A stretch of 64,000 bases of DNA from Vibrio sp. D404a (GTDB lineage Bacteria; Pseudomonadota; Gammaproteobacteria; Enterobacterales; Vibrionaceae), in assembly GCF_030248535.1 (NCBI RefSeq), contig NZ_JAHGAJ010000016.1, positions 62,001-126,000 of the forward strand, in the 5' to 3' direction. The position numbers and the translations under genes were made by a program. Of the stretch, positions 1-9,116 are shown one piece after another; within the stretch, counting starts at the first letter, position 1, and each line of letters starts with the position of its first letter. The notes under the pieces were generated by a model, which had not been told where the DNA came from, ran no database searches, and saw only the letters and a list, made by a program, of their open reading frames with translations.

Positions 1-843
1 TGTCGAATCAATGGTTTCTAAAATAAGAGGGATACCATCAAAGCGAGAATCAGAGGCAATATACTCAAAACAATCCCAGCCAATTTCGCCCTGACCAAGC
101 GAATGATGTCGATCGACACGGCTCGCAAACTCAGCTTTTGAATCATTGATGTGCATTGCTCTGAGATAGTGCATGCCGACAATACGGTCGAACTCAGCAA
201 AAGTATGTTCACACGCTTCTTTCGTTCGCAGGTCATAGCCAGCCGTAAAGGTGTGGCAGGTATCTAAGCATACGCCTACACGCGTTTTATCTTCTACTTG
301 CTCAATGATCTCAGCAAGGTGCTCGAATCGCCAACCCAGGTTTGTGCCTTGCCCAGACGTATTCTCAATCACGGCAATTACATCTGGCACTGCGCGATGA
401 GCAATATTGATAGATTCCGCGATCCTCGCCAAACAGTCACTTTCAGAAATTTTCTTTAAATGACTCCCAGGATGAAAATTAAGTAGCGTTAATCCAAGTT
501 GGTTACAACGCTCCATTTCATCAATGAATGCCGCTCGCGACTTCTCGAGCTTCTCCTCTTCCGGAGCACCCAAATTAATCAAGTAAGAATCATGAGGAAG
601 AATATGCTCCGCACCGAAACCCAACATCTTACAGTTGGCTTTAAACGCACTGATGGTTTTTGGCTCCAATGGCTTTGCTGCCCACTGTCTCTGATTCTTA
701 GTAAATAGCGCAAAAGCATTCGCTCCAATTTCACGCGCGCGCATAGGAGCTTGATCGACACCGCCAGCTGCCGAAACATGTGCGCCAATAAATTTTTGGC
801 GAGAGTTTTGGTCTTTTTTTCCCAGAGAATTACTGTTTGTCAT
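1..843 (-). CDS. nfo: Endonuclease IV (apurinic/apyrimidinic endonuclease), 3'-truncated by the window edge
   Basis: The minus-strand frame is open from an ATG at 843 to position 1 (281 codons, no stop), so it runs off the window. Endonuclease IV cleaves DNA 5' of abasic sites and repairs oxidised 3' ends in base-excision repair. The TIM-barrel metal ligands known from E. coli Nfo are all visible in their motifs: PHDSYL (His), NFHPGSH (His), IENTSGQG (Glu), CLDTCHTF (Asp and His), MHINDSK (His), RVDRHH (Asp and His) and LILETID (Glu). Compared with E. coli Nfo (285 residues), this protein has about 15 extra N-terminal residues before the IGAHVS motif, and roughly 15-20 C-terminal residues lie beyond the window. 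It is divergent from grcA. The family assignment is secure; the exact start is less so. Confidence 0.96.
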   Translation of the reverse strand, partial: MTNSNSLGKKDQNSRQKFIGAHVSAAGGVDQAPMRAREIGANAFALFTKNQRQWAAKPLEPKTISAFKANCKMLGFGAEHILPHDSYLINLGAPEEEKLEKSRAAFIDEMERCNQLGLTLLNFHPGSHLKKISESDCLARIAESINIAHRAVPDVIAVIENTSGQGTNLGWRFEHLAEIIEQVEDKTRVGVCLDTCHTFTAGYDLRTKEACEHTFAEFDRIVGMHYLRAMHINDSKAEFASRVDRHHSLGQGEIGWDCFEYIASDSRFDGIPLILETIDST

Positions 844-1004
844 TAAATCACTTCACACTTACAGAATGGTGGATAAAAGCTTGTTTATATCCGCGTCAGT
901 TCAATAAAAGCACAACTTTTGTAGTAAAATTACAACAAAATAGACCGTTAAATATTTTTTATAGTTTAAAATATTTTGTAACTATATTGTTTTCAAAGGT
1001 TTTA

Positions 1005-1018
1005 TTGATTTAACTCAA
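1005..1018. promoter_or_regulatory. Upstream FNR-type box of grcA
   Basis: TTGAT-TTAA-CTCAA differs from the FNR consensus TTGAT-N4-ATCAA at one base. Its centre is exactly 53 bp upstream of the centre of a second such box. That is the spacing I recall for the two FNR sites (-93.5 and -40.5) of E. coli yfiD/grcA. FNR binding here is inferred. Confidence 0.65.
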
Positions 1019-1057
1019 AGTAATTACCATTAAAAAATTAAGGTTTTTGGTTGTTTT

Positions 1058-1071
1058 TTGACTTAAATCAA
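1058..1071. promoter_or_regulatory. Proximal FNR-type box of grcA
   Basis: TTGAC-TTAA-ATCAA differs from the FNR consensus at one base. Placing its centre (1064.5) at -40.5 predicts a transcription start near 1105, just after the TATATA at 1094-1099. This is the geometry of a class II FNR-activated promoter. Activation under anaerobic conditions is inferred from the site and from the known control of yfiD. Confidence 0.7.
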
Positions 1072-1093
1072 TATTACACTAGCACAAAATGGG

Positions 1094-1099
1094 TATATA
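1094..1099 (+). promoter_or_regulatory. Candidate -10 element of the grcA promoter
   Basis: TATATA lies about 30 bp downstream of the proximal FNR box and 72 bp upstream of the grcA start codon. No good -35 is present, as expected where an activator occupies that position. Confidence 0.5.
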
Positions 1100-1170
1100 T
1101 AACCCAGCTCAACAAAATTCGAAAGTTAACACCATAAATCAAACCACATTCAGTGGACTAGGAGATAGTG

Positions 1171-1548
1171 ATGATCCAAGGTATTCAAATTACTAAAGCA
1201 GCAAACGACGAACTACTTAACTCAATCTGGCTACTAGATAGCGAAAAGAACGAAGCGCGTTGTGTTGCAGCAACAGCTGGTTTCGAAGCTGACCAAGTTA
1301 TCCCAGCTGCTGATCTAGGTGAGTACGAGAGCCGTGAAGTTGCAATCGAAACTGCACCTCGCATCGAAGGTGGTCAACACCTAAACGTAAACGTTCTTAA
1401 GCGTGAAACGCTAGAAGACGCAGTTGCTCACCCAGAGAACTACCCTCAGCTAACTATCCGTGTATCAGGCTACGCTGTACGTTTCAACTCTCTAACTACT
1501 GAACAGCAACGTGATGTTATCGCACGTACGTTCACTGAGTCTCTATAA
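1171..1548 (+). CDS. grcA: Autonomous glycyl radical cofactor GrcA
   Basis: GrcA is a small spare part that replaces the oxygen-damaged C-terminal glycyl-radical segment of pyruvate formate-lyase. The 125-residue product closely follows E. coli YfiD (127 residues). It has the radical motif RVSGYAV with the radical glycine at residue 100, followed by the conserved tail [17 protein letters not shown]. An in-frame GTG occurs one codon earlier (1168), but GGAG at 1161-1164 sits 6 bases before the ATG at 1171, and E. coli YfiD also begins MITGIQ, so the ATG is chosen. The gene is monocistronic, with two FNR-type sites upstream and a strong terminator downstream. The many preferred codons suggest high expression. 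Confidence 0.97.
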   Translation: MIQGIQITKAANDELLNSIWLLDSEKNEARCVAATAGFEADQVIPAADLGEYESREVAIETAPRIEGGQHLNVNVLKRETLEDAVAHPENYPQLTIRVSGYAVRFNSLTTEQQRDVIARTFTESL

Positions 1549-1574
1549 TTTAGAACTCTAGAGTTACCGAATGT

Positions 1575-1609
1575 AAAAAAGCTTGGTCTTCGTGACCAAG
1601 CTTTTTTTT
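1575..1609 (+). terminator. Rho-independent terminator of grcA
   Basis: AGCTTGGTC and GACCAAGCT form a 9-bp stem around a 5-base loop, followed by eight T on the plus strand. The A run on the other side could let it also act on the converging minus-strand transcript. Confidence 0.93.
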
Positions 1610-1628
1610 CATCTCAATAACAGTGACG

Positions 1629-2288
1629 TTATGGCGCGTTGCGTTGCGATGGGTCTTTGCGAAAGGCTTTAGCTAACTGAGTAGGATCTTGCTTCTCCCT
1701 TTGATGTGCTGATCCCTCCGCCCACCACACCAACTGATGCAGAGTACGGTTCATGTACTCATCCCATTGCTCCTGATCGGTCTCGTCTGTCACATCCCCC
1801 TCTTCATCAAACACTTGCTGTGCTTTTGGTAGATGAATCATAGCTGAAACCGGTAAGCAGCCAAGTTCAGATAAGAAGGTTCGCATTGAGACTGATGCAC
1901 GAGCTCCGCCCCATTGGCCCGCAGAATAGGTCACAATTGCACTTGGCTTGTAAGAAAATAGCGAACTACCGAAGTGGTTCAGAATATTCGCCAATGCTGG
2001 GCTCATCGAATGATTATACTCAGGGCTGACCATGACATAGCCATCGGCTCGAGTGATTTTTTCGGCCAAGTTACTGAGTGAGTCTGGAACTTGTGAACGT
2101 CGGTATGAGAACTCTGGTTTAAAAATCGGCCCCAGTTCGTAATCCAAGGGATCAATGATCTCAACTGTATGCTCAGGGTAGGTCTTGTTGAGTAATTTCA
2201 GACAGGCTCGACTTACTCGCTCACCCACTCTTGCCGGTTTCGGTGGTGTACTCTCTCGTACCGAACCTAAAAACACTAAAAAGTGCAT
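1629..2288 (-). CDS. NADPH-dependent FMN reductase family protein (flavodoxin-like fold)
   Basis: The 219-residue protein has the hallmarks of the NADPH-dependent FMN/azo/quinone reductase family: an N-terminal beta strand with a phosphate-binding loop (MHFLVFLGSVREST) and the SPEYNHSMSPALANILN motif that lines the flavin site. Such enzymes pass two electrons from NAD(P)H to FMN, quinones or similar acceptors in the cytoplasm; the substrate cannot be read from sequence. An upstream in-frame ATG at 2327 exists, but GGAGG 5 bases before the ATG at 2288 decides the shorter start. It lies downstream of thrC on the same strand but behind a terminator, so it is probably its own unit. The tail after about residue 190 is charged and probably disordered. 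Confidence 0.85.
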   Translation of the reverse strand: MHFLVFLGSVRESTPPKPARVGERVSRACLKLLNKTYPEHTVEIIDPLDYELGPIFKPEFSYRRSQVPDSLSNLAEKITRADGYVMVSPEYNHSMSPALANILNHFGSSLFSYKPSAIVTYSAGQWGGARASVSMRTFLSELGCLPVSAMIHLPKAQQVFDEEGDVTDETDQEQWDEYMNRTLHQLVWWAEGSAHQREKQDPTQLAKAFRKDPSQRNAP

Positions 2289-2350
2289 TTCGCCTCCTTT
2301 ATCTAATCGGCCATAATTCGTCCTCAATGTTCAGGACGGGTCACACCAAT

Positions 2351-2384
2351 AAAAAAGGTGAATACCAATGGCACTCACCTTTTC
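2351..2384 (-). terminator. Terminator of the thrABC operon
   Basis: AAAAGGTGA and TCACCTTTT pair around an imperfect inner stem. On the minus strand the hairpin is followed by a T run (complement of the A run at 2351-2356). It lies 45 bp past the thrC stop. Confidence 0.8.
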
Positions 2385-2428
2385 ATTCTAATCTAACAAT
2401 GCCATTCTTGGCTTGTTATCACCATGCG

Positions 2429-3712
2429 CTATGGTTGTACTCGACGAAGTACTGCTTTAAGAGCATCAAAGTCATTTGCAAGGTCTTCAGACAGCAGTTC
2501 CATCGCAGCGTGTTTCGCTAGAGGGCCCGGCAGGTCAATGTCAGAGCCTAAGATGTCATCAACCACTTCTTTGAACTTCGCTGGGTGCGCTGTACACAGG
2601 AACAAGCCAGTTTCACCGTCTTGCAACTGCTCGTCTAGTAGACGGTAAGCAATTGCACCGTGTGGTTCACATAGGTAGCCTTGTGCTTTTAGGTCACGCA
2701 CTGATTCTGCGCTCTGTTCGTCAGATACTTTACCTTTACCCAGTGTATCCAAGCCCCAACCTTTCAATTGGCAAAGCTCTTCAATACGCGGCCAGTTGTT
2801 TGGTTGGCTCACATCCATTGCGTTTGAGGTAGTTGCAACAGTCGGCTTTGGATCCCACTCACCGGTTTCTAGGTAGCGTGGCACTGTGTCATTTTCATTA
2901 GTTGCAGCGATAAAGCGCTTAACTGGTAGGCCTAACGCTTTCGCCAATAGACCCGCTGTTAGGTTACCAAAGTTACCACTTGGTACTGAAATAACGAGGT
3001 TTTCACGCTGCTCTTTAGTTAGCTGAGATGCTGCTTCAAAGTAGTAGCAGATCTGAGCCATTAAGCGGCTGATATTGATTGAGTTCGCTGAGTTAAGACC
3101 GATCTCTTCACGCAGTGCTGCATCATCAAATGCGTCTTTAACCAGTGCCTGACATGCGTCGAAATCACCATCAATTGCGACAGTGTGAATGTTTTTGCCT
3201 AGCGTACAGAATAGCTTCTCTTGCAGCGGGCTGATTTTGCCTTTCGGGTACAGGATAACAACGTTGATATCTTCCATACCGTAGAATGCGTGCGCAACAG
3301 CCGCACCAGTATCACCAGATGTCGCAGTAAGAATAGTGATCTTGCCACCGTCTGAAACCGCCGCTAGAGATTGCGCCATAAAACGGCCACCAAAATCTTT
3401 AAACGCCAGCGTTGGACCGTGGAAAAGCTCAAGCGCGTAAACGCCATCTTTCACTTGGTTGATAGGTGCAGGGAATTGGAATGCTGCATCCACCATTTGA
3501 TCGATCTGCTCTTTTGGTAGTTCATCACCAATCAGTGCCGATAGGATCTTTGCGCTACGAGGGACAAAGTCCTCTGCAAGCAGTGCATCGATATCATCAA
3601 ACTTTGGTAGCTCTGATGGGAAAAATAGACCTTGATTGCGACCTAGCCCTTGGCGAACGGCTTGGCCAAAAGAGACTTGTTCATCATTTTCTTTGATGTT
3701 GTACAGCTTCAT
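2429..3712 (-). CDS. thrC: Threonine synthase
   Basis: ThrC converts O-phospho-L-homoserine to threonine with pyridoxal phosphate, the last step of threonine synthesis. The protein has 427 residues, the usual length for the E. coli type. The PLP-binding lysine is in the FKDFGGRF motif (Lys105), and the phosphate-cup sequence [12 protein letters not shown] follows. The start ATG overlaps the thrB stop (ATGA), so the two are translationally coupled. It is the last gene of thrABC, and a terminator follows about 45 bp after the stop. Expression is expected to follow the upstream Thr/Ile attenuator. Confidence 0.98.
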   Translation of the reverse strand: MKLYNIKENDEQVSFGQAVRQGLGRNQGLFFPSELPKFDDIDALLAEDFVPRSAKILSALIGDELPKEQIDQMVDAAFQFPAPINQVKDGVYALELFHGPTLAFKDFGGRFMAQSLAAVSDGGKITILTATSGDTGAAVAHAFYGMEDINVVILYPKGKISPLQEKLFCTLGKNIHTVAIDGDFDACQALVKDAFDDAALREEIGLNSANSINISRLMAQICYYFEAASQLTKEQRENLVISVPSGNFGNLTAGLLAKALGLPVKRFIAATNENDTVPRYLETGEWDPKPTVATTSNAMDVSQPNNWPRIEELCQLKGWGLDTLGKGKVSDEQSAESVRDLKAQGYLCEPHGAIAYRLLDEQLQDGETGLFLCTAHPAKFKEVVDDILGSDIDLPGPLAKHAAMELLSEDLANDFDALKAVLRRVQP

Positions 3713-4680
3713 AACTCACTTCCTGTAACGATCGAGCCTTGTTTATCTAGACGACAAACATGGACGAATCCTTCTTCATTTTGTACGTAATTTTGTTCTA
3801 ACCAGCGTGCAACACGCTCAGCGACATCTTTTTCTTTGCAAATGCTAAATAGGGTTGGACCGCTGCCGGAGATTCCCGTAGCAAGCGCTCCCGCTGACAG
3901 CGCGTATTTACGAGCGTCAGCAAAACCTGGTAGCAGTTTCTCACGATATGGTTCTGCGATCACGTCTTTGATCATTTTTGCAGCAAGCTCTGGTTGACCA
4001 GAGTGACACGCGTGAATAAAGCCAGCAAGGTGACGACCATGAGCAATGATATCTTGGCGACGGTATTGAGATGGTAGGATCTCTCGCGCTTCAGCTGTAG
4101 AAACCTTAATACCCGGATACGCCATCACCCAGTACCAGTCGTCAAAACATGGGACTTCTTGGCTGATGATACCCAGTTCTTCCAGCATTAACTGAACACC
4201 GCCGAGGTAACATGGTGCGACGTTATCGTAATGCACACCGCCCGAGATCTTACCTTCCATCTCACCCATTAACGCAAGCAATTCAGTCTCGTCTAGAGGT
4301 TGACCATGGAAACGGTTCAAGGCATCCAGTGCTGCAACAATTGAGCATGCACTTGAACCCAAACCAGAACCAATCGGCATGTTTTTTTCAAGCGTCATCT
4401 CTAGTGGTTTAAGCGCGACACCCTTCTTATCGATTTCACGAGCAAACACTGTCCAACAGTCGTAAACAATGTTCTCTTTAGGTTCAGTTGGCAGCTTAGA
4501 AACAAAGCTGCCTGCTGTTTTTAGAGAGAATGGTTCATCACCCGATTTCACCATAACTCGGTCACCGAGCAGTGTGCCATCAACGGGAGACACTGCCGCA
4601 CCAAGTACATCAAAACCTACGCTGACGTTACCGATTGAAGCTGGAGCGTAAACGACAACATCCATATCACTTGAACTCAT
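3709..4680 (-). CDS. thrB: Homoserine kinase
   Basis: ThrB phosphorylates L-homoserine with ATP, supplying the ThrC substrate. It is a GHMP-family kinase: the ATP-binding motif [12 protein letters not shown] is at residues 102-113, and the C-terminal [10 protein letters not shown] motif is present. The frame is open to 4701, but AGGAG placed 7 bases before the ATG at 4680 favours a 323-residue protein beginning [15 protein letters not shown]. Another ATG five codons on (MDVVVYAPA) resembles the shorter E. coli N-terminus and cannot be excluded. The start lies two bases after the thrA stop, and the end overlaps thrC by four bases. Confidence 0.97.
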   Translation of the reverse strand: MSSSDMDVVVYAPASIGNVSVGFDVLGAAVSPVDGTLLGDRVMVKSGDEPFSLKTAGSFVSKLPTEPKENIVYDCWTVFAREIDKKGVALKPLEMTLEKNMPIGSGLGSSACSIVAALDALNRFHGQPLDETELLALMGEMEGKISGGVHYDNVAPCYLGGVQLMLEELGIISQEVPCFDDWYWVMAYPGIKVSTAEAREILPSQYRRQDIIAHGRHLAGFIHACHSGQPELAAKMIKDVIAEPYREKLLPGFADARKYALSAGALATGISGSGPTLFSICKEKDVAERVARWLEQNYVQNEEGFVHVCRLDKQGSIVTGSEL

Positions 4681-4682
4681 TC

Positions 4683-7142
4683 TTAAACTCCTAATTTCCA
4701 ACCTAGAGTACGCATCACATCAGAGAACACACCTGCCGCCGTTACTTCAGTACCAGCACCGTAACCACGCAATACCAGTGGGATTGGTTGGTAGTAACGG
4801 CTGTAGAATGCTAACGCGTTCTCACCATCTTTAATCTTGAACATTGGGTCATCGCCATCAACAGCAGCGATACGCACCTTACATTTACCGTCGGCAATTT
4901 CACCCACGTAACGTAGTACTTTACCTTCTTCAGCCGCTTTTGCTGATTGCTCTTGGAAGTAAGCATCCGCTTCTGGAAGACGTGCCATAAACTCTTCTAC
5001 GCTGCCAGAGTCATCAAAACCTGGTGGCAATGCTTGGTCAACTTCGACGTCTTCAAGCTCTAGAGCCATACCCGCTTCACGAGCCAAGATAAGCAGCTTA
5101 CGCGCCACATCCATGCCTGATAGGTCATCACGAGGATCTGGCTCAGTAAAGCCATTGTCTTTTGCAATATTCGTTGCTTGGCTTAGAGTCATGCCTTCAT
5201 CAAGCTTACCGAAGATGTAAGAAAGAGAGCCTGACAGAATGCCGTTGAACTTCTCAAGCTCATCACCTGCAGAGATAAGGTTCTGCAAGTTCTCGATAAC
5301 CGGAAGGCCAGCACCTACCGTTGTCTCGTACATCAGTTTACGACGTGAGTTACGCGCTACTTCACGAAGTTGGTGGTAGTACGCCATACTCGCTGTGTTT
5401 GCTTTCTTATTCGGTGTAACAACGTGGAAACCCGCTGCTAGGAAATCTGCATATTGGTTAGCGATCGCCTCGCTTGAAGTACAGTCAACCAGTACTGGAT
5501 TGATGATGTGATTACGCTGAACCAAAGCCGCAAGACGTGGCAGACTGAACTCTTCTGTTGCACTGTTCATGCGGTCACGCCAGTGCTCCAGTGGTAGACC
5601 TTCGCTATCAAGCAGCAGACCTTTACTGTTTGCTAAACCACATACGCGGATCACAATGCCCTTTTCAGCCAGTTTGCCTTGCTGACGCTTGATTTGATCC
5701 ACCAGCTCACCACCAACGCCGCCAACACCAACAACGAAGACGTCAAGGAAGTGTTTAGAGTTAAATAGGTTTTCGTGACACGCTTTGATCGCTTCTGAGA
5801 TTTTATCCTCAGGAATCACAGCAGAAATTGCTCGCTCAGAAGAGCCTTGTGCAATCGCTACGATATTAACGTTCACTTCAGCAAGAGAAGAGAAGAACTG
5901 AGATGCCACACCACGTGAAGTACGCATGCCGTCACCAACCAAGGTAACAATAGCTACGTCATCCATAAACTCTACTGGCTCAAGTAGGCCATCTTTCAGC
6001 TCAAGTTCAAACGCTTCAGACAACACTTGTTGTGCTTTCTGTTTATCTGCAGATTCAATACAGAAGCTGATGCTGTACTCAGATGATGATTGAGTAATAA
6101 GAACAATTGAAACGCCAGCAGAAGACATTGCACCGAATACACGGCTTGCCATGCCAACCATACCCTTCATGCCCGGGCCTGAAACGTTAACCATAGTTAG
6201 GTCACTTAGCGTAGTGATGCCTTTGATTGCTAGATTGTCTTCGCCAGTGTCTTGACCAATCAGTGTGCCCGCACCTTGAGGGTTAAAGCTGTTTTTGATC
6301 AGACAAGGGATATGGAACTGCGCGATAGGTGCGATGGTTTTCGGGTGAAGTACAGAAGCACCGAAGTACGATAACTCCATCGCTTCTTGGTAGCTCAATG
6401 ATTTAAGGAGACGCGCATCGTCCACTAAGCGAGGGTCACAGTTGTAAACGCCGTCTACATCTGTCCAGATCTCACAACAATCTGCACGCAGACATGCGGC
6501 CAATACTGCTGCTGAGTAGTCAGAGCCGTTACGACCTAGTGTCACTAGCTCGCCTTTATCATTACCGGCTGTAAAGCCCGGCATGATGTTAACGTGTCCT
6601 TGAGGAAGAGGGTTTTGACGGAAATTCTGCGTTGAAACATCCACATCAACCATCGCTTCTAGGTGATCACCTTTCGCGTATAGGTATTGAACCGGGTCGA
6701 TAAGATTTGCTGGTTGGCCCTTCGCTTCTAATACCGCCTTCATCAGCTGAATAGAGATTCGCTCACCTTTACTGATGATGCGTGCGTTAACGTGATTCGG
6801 GCACATGCCGAGTAGGTCGATACCGTTCACAAACTGACGCAGTTGAGCCAGTGATGTGTCGACTTGCTCTTGGAATGCCGTGCCATCCACGCCCGGTACC
6901 AATGCTTTGATGTCAGAAAACAGTGCAGTAAATGATGATTCAATCTCTGAAATCTGAGATTCAGCTTCACCATGCTTAAGTGCCGATTCAATCACCGCAA
7001 CCAGTTTATTGGTTGTTTTTCCCGGTGCTGATAGCACAACCGCTAGCTCTTCTTGCTGGGCATTATTAGCGATGATATCCGCCGCTCTTAAAAAACGATC
7101 GGCGTCCGCTAATGATGAACCTCCAAACTTTAAAACTCGCAT
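4683..7142 (-). CDS. thrA: Bifunctional aspartokinase I / homoserine dehydrogenase I
   Basis: ThrA catalyses the first and third steps from aspartate to homoserine. The 819-residue protein matches the E. coli fusion in length and order: N-terminal aspartokinase ([13 protein letters not shown] at residues 4-16), two ACT regulatory domains in the middle (about residues 315-460), then homoserine dehydrogenase with the Rossmann motif [11 protein letters not shown] near residue 465 and the catalytic region [14 protein letters not shown]. Threonine feedback inhibition is known for this family. The start at 7142 (MRVLKFGG) is chosen over an upstream ATG at 7163 because of the GGAGAGGAAGGG sequence before it and the match to E. 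coli. It is the first structural gene behind the leader and attenuator. Confidence 0.98.
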   Translation of the reverse strand: MRVLKFGGSSLADADRFLRAADIIANNAQQEELAVVLSAPGKTTNKLVAVIESALKHGEAESQISEIESSFTALFSDIKALVPGVDGTAFQEQVDTSLAQLRQFVNGIDLLGMCPNHVNARIISKGERISIQLMKAVLEAKGQPANLIDPVQYLYAKGDHLEAMVDVDVSTQNFRQNPLPQGHVNIMPGFTAGNDKGELVTLGRNGSDYSAAVLAACLRADCCEIWTDVDGVYNCDPRLVDDARLLKSLSYQEAMELSYFGASVLHPKTIAPIAQFHIPCLIKNSFNPQGAGTLIGQDTGEDNLAIKGITTLSDLTMVNVSGPGMKGMVGMASRVFGAMSSAGVSIVLITQSSSEYSISFCIESADKQKAQQVLSEAFELELKDGLLEPVEFMDDVAIVTLVGDGMRTSRGVASQFFSSLAEVNVNIVAIAQGSSERAISAVIPEDKISEAIKACHENLFNSKHFLDVFVVGVGGVGGELVDQIKRQQGKLAEKGIVIRVCGLANSKGLLLDSEGLPLEHWRDRMNSATEEFSLPRLAALVQRNHIINPVLVDCTSSEAIANQYADFLAAGFHVVTPNKKANTASMAYYHQLREVARNSRRKLMYETTVGAGLPVIENLQNLISAGDELEKFNGILSGSLSYIFGKLDEGMTLSQATNIAKDNGFTEPDPRDDLSGMDVARKLLILAREAGMALELEDVEVDQALPPGFDDSGSVEEFMARLPEADAYFQEQSAKAAEEGKVLRYVGEIADGKCKVRIAAVDGDDPMFKIKDGENALAFYSRYYQPIPLVLRGYGAGTEVTAAGVFSDVMRTLGWKLGV

Positions 7143-7175
7143 CCCTTCCTCTCCATAAATCATAAAAAATGGTAT

Positions 7176-7215
7176 AAAAAAAGGCCTGTATCTTGTGGGA
7201 TACAGGCCTTTTTTT
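7176..7215 (-). terminator. Transcription attenuator of the thr operon
   Basis: GGCCTGTATC pairs with GATACAGGCC around TTGTGG, with seven A on one side and seven T on the other. This gives a strong intrinsic terminator between the leader peptide stop (7229) and thrA (7142). Its position, with a Thr/Ile-rich peptide just upstream, is that of the E. coli thr attenuator. Confidence 0.92.
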
Positions 7216-7228
7216 GTAAATCCGTTAG

Positions 7229-7306
7229 TTAGCAGCCTGCCCCAACAATTGTAATGTCGGTAATAATAATGGTTGTGGTCATTACTAGGTGGCTTGAGTG
7301 CTGCAT
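7229..7306 (-). CDS. thrL: thr operon leader peptide
   Basis: A 25-codon minus-strand ORF ends 13 bp before the attenuator stem. It contains the run [11 protein letters not shown], with ten of eleven codons for threonine or isoleucine (five each), then ends VGAGC. As in E. coli, ribosome stalling at these codons when charged tRNA-Thr or tRNA-Ile is scarce should prevent the terminator from forming. The first ATG (7306) has only a weak AGAGA upstream. A second in-frame ATG at 7282 would give a 17-residue peptide starting directly at the Thr codons. The peptide has no known role beyond being translated. Confidence 0.85.
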   Translation of the reverse strand: MQHSSHLVMTTTIIITDITIVGAGC

Positions 7307-7337
7307 ATTCAATTCTCTGCGTTTGCTTATCTCTACG

Positions 7338-7365
7338 TGTATCAAGTTTTGCTACATCTCGTCAA
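7338..7365 (-). promoter_or_regulatory. Candidate thr operon promoter
   Basis: On the minus strand TTGACG (7365-7360) and GATACA (7343-7338) are separated by 16 bp, about 32 bp upstream of the leader start. The -10 is a weak match, so this is a plausible rather than a firm assignment. Confidence 0.4.
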
Positions 7366-7610
7366 TGAAAAGTTACTTTTTTTTCGCATTCACGACATTT
7401 TTCATAGTAAGACGTTATTTAGAGCAGAAAGTCACCATGAAATGCAAGACATCGAGAATGGACATAACTTGCCCCAGATCGCAAAAGCAACTAATTGCGT
7501 ATATAGATCTAACAAAAATGTATATTGGCAGTACAGCTAATCGACAATATCTGTGCTTTAATTAGGCAATAAACGTATATAACAAAAAATAACGACATCA
7601 GGAGTGGGAA

Positions 7611-8078
7611 GTGAAAAGATTACTATTTCTTTTAGCCTTTGCTGTGCCTGTTGTTTGTTCCGCTAACTCACTGCCTCTATTGCCGAGCCAGCTAGACACC
7701 TCTGCCCACAAATTTTTTATTTCAAGCCAAAGCACCGCTAACCAATCTTTTGATGTTTGGAAAGTCGACAGTGGTTACTCTTACTCAGTCTTTAAAAACG
7801 TGGATTTGTACGTTGGAGCCCGTATCAATAGCGATTCACTAAGAAACGAGAATGGCTTTCTCAGCGGCGTTAGTTACCAATTGAGTGATCGCATCTCCTT
7901 CAACAGTACTCTGCATACTTACACCAATGAAGAGGATGTCGAACAGGGGAAAGAAAAGTCGATTGCAGCAGAGGTCACGAGCCGAGTTCAACTGACGGAT
8001 AACCTCGATTTGCATGCCACCCTCGACTACGAAGAGTGGCAGCAAGGTGTTGAAGTCGGAATAGGGTTCCGCTTCTAG
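7611..8078 (+). CDS. Small exported protein, probable outer-membrane beta-barrel-like, function unknown
   Basis: The 155-residue product starts with a typical signal peptide (MKRLLFLLAFAVPVVCSA, probable cleavage near residue 18). The rest alternates polar and hydrophobic residues in a way that suggests beta strands, including VGARINSDSLRNENGFLSGVSYQLSDRI-type hairpins. It ends in aromatic GIGFRF, like the C-terminal signal of outer-membrane beta barrels. It is too short for a large barrel; eight or fewer strands are possible. The start is GTG, with GGAGTGGG just before it. I do not recognise the family and propose no function. It stands alone between the thr promoter and a convergent rraA-like gene. 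Confidence 0.75.
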   Translation: MKRLLFLLAFAVPVVCSANSLPLLPSQLDTSAHKFFISSQSTANQSFDVWKVDSGYSYSVFKNVDLYVGARINSDSLRNENGFLSGVSYQLSDRISFNSTLHTYTNEEDVEQGKEKSIAAEVTSRVQLTDNLDLHATLDYEEWQQGVEVGIGFRF

Positions 8079-8089
8079 TCAAAGATACT

Positions 8090-8575
8090 CTATGGGTTAA
8101 TCAGAAGTTCCGAAGAGAGAAGTGCGCCATTCCAGTCGGCATAGATGTAGTCTCCAGGCTGGATCAGTTGGTTATGAATCGTGAGTGTCACGTTCACCTG
8201 ACCACTACCGCGCTTTTCCGTTTTGAATGGAGAAGAGCCGAGCGCTTGAACGCCAAGATCCATCTGCGACATCATACCGACATCACGGATAGCACCATTG
8301 ACTATCACCCCTTCCCAGCCGTTTTCAATCGCCAATATGGCTAACTGGTCACCCAGCAGTGCTTTCTGGCATGAGCCGTTGCCGTCAACCACCAGCACTT
8401 TGCCTTTGCCGTCACCTTCTAACACATCACGAACCTTAGAGTTATCGTGATAGCAACGTACAGTTACAATTTCACCCCAGAACGCAGCTCGTTGTCCGAA
8501 GTTCTGTAAAGGGAGATTGAGTAGCGTCACTTTGCTTTCGAACTCATCACATAAGTCCGGTGTTATATCGTGCAT
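8090..8575 (-). CDS. RraA family protein (ribonuclease E regulator-like / HMG aldolase fold)
   Basis: The 161-residue protein has the RraA fold signature [20 protein letters not shown] followed by NGAIRDV and [11 protein letters not shown]. coli RraA binds RNase E and lowers its activity; related proteins are divalent-metal 4-hydroxy-4-methyl-2-oxoglutarate aldolases. Vibrios carry more than one RraA, and this copy is clearly diverged from E. coli RraA, so which activity it has cannot be decided. Start: GGAGG five bases before the ATG at 8575, in preference to an ATG at 8620 that would add a hydrophobic 15-residue stretch. It ends 11 bp from the convergent exported-protein gene. Confidence 0.85.
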   Translation of the reverse strand: MHDITPDLCDEFESKVTLLNLPLQNFGQRAAFWGEIVTVRCYHDNSKVRDVLEGDGKGKVLVVDGNGSCQKALLGDQLAILAIENGWEGVIVNGAIRDVGMMSQMDLGVQALGSSPFKTEKRGSGQVNVTLTIHNQLIQPGDYIYADWNGALLSSELLINP

Positions 8576-8844
8576 ATATCCTCCATGAGCGAGACAGGCA
8601 GCCCATGCTGCTAGCCCCATGCTTAAAGTAAAAATAAATCCTTTGTTTTCAATGCGTCTATACTTAAGAGACAGCTTATCGCTTCCTAGGTTCCACAGCC
8701 TACTCTTGATGTGGCTAAGTGTGACTATGGAAGCAAAATATACGAGCCAGTTCGAATAGCCATTCCATATTTATGGCTAATTAATCATTAATAGAGTTGA
8801 TTAGGCAGTAGCTCATACTATTAGAGTTTGTTACCAGACAGCAA

Positions 8845-8858
8845 TTGATATAAATCAA
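8845..8858. promoter_or_regulatory. FNR box upstream of arcA
   Basis: TTGAT-ATAA-ATCAA is a perfect match to the FNR consensus TTGAT-N4-ATCAA. It lies 259 bp upstream of the arcA start codon. E. coli arcA is also FNR-activated from a promoter with a long leader. A CATTAT at 8877-8882 could be the -10 of a class II promoter. The rraA-like gene on the other strand starts 270 bp away and could also be affected. Confidence 0.7.
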
Positions 8859-9116
8859 CAAAGTGAATGGAATTAACATTATCGCGTTGTTAGCATGCTG
8901 TTAACATTATAGAATTCTCAACAATCACTAACAGAATGATTAAAAGGCGTACTGGATTTACGTTATTGGCAATACTTCAGGGAAGGCAGACAGCTGGAAG
9001 TAAGTGTATTTTTGAAAACTTTGAGTTATCATCAAAATTACATTACCTGTATGTTATGTTTTTGCCTAGAATTTATTCTATTAGCACAGTTTCGTCACAA
9101 ATTTAGGTACCGCCAA

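Noticed and set aside
2289..2327. Longer start for the FMN reductase gene (ATG at 2327)
   Set aside because: GGAGG lies five bases before the ATG at 2288 and the family begins with the first beta strand MHFLVFLGS.
7254..7565. Plus-strand ORFs of 80-103 codons between thr and the small exported protein gene
   Set aside because: They overlap the thrL leader and thr promoter on the other strand, have no ribosome site and show unlikely composition.
9012..9116. N-terminal extension of the arcA frame (35 more codons from an ATG at 9012)
   Set aside because: E. coli ArcA starts exactly at [12 protein letters not shown]; the extension is AT-rich with no ribosome site and no similarity to a receiver domain.
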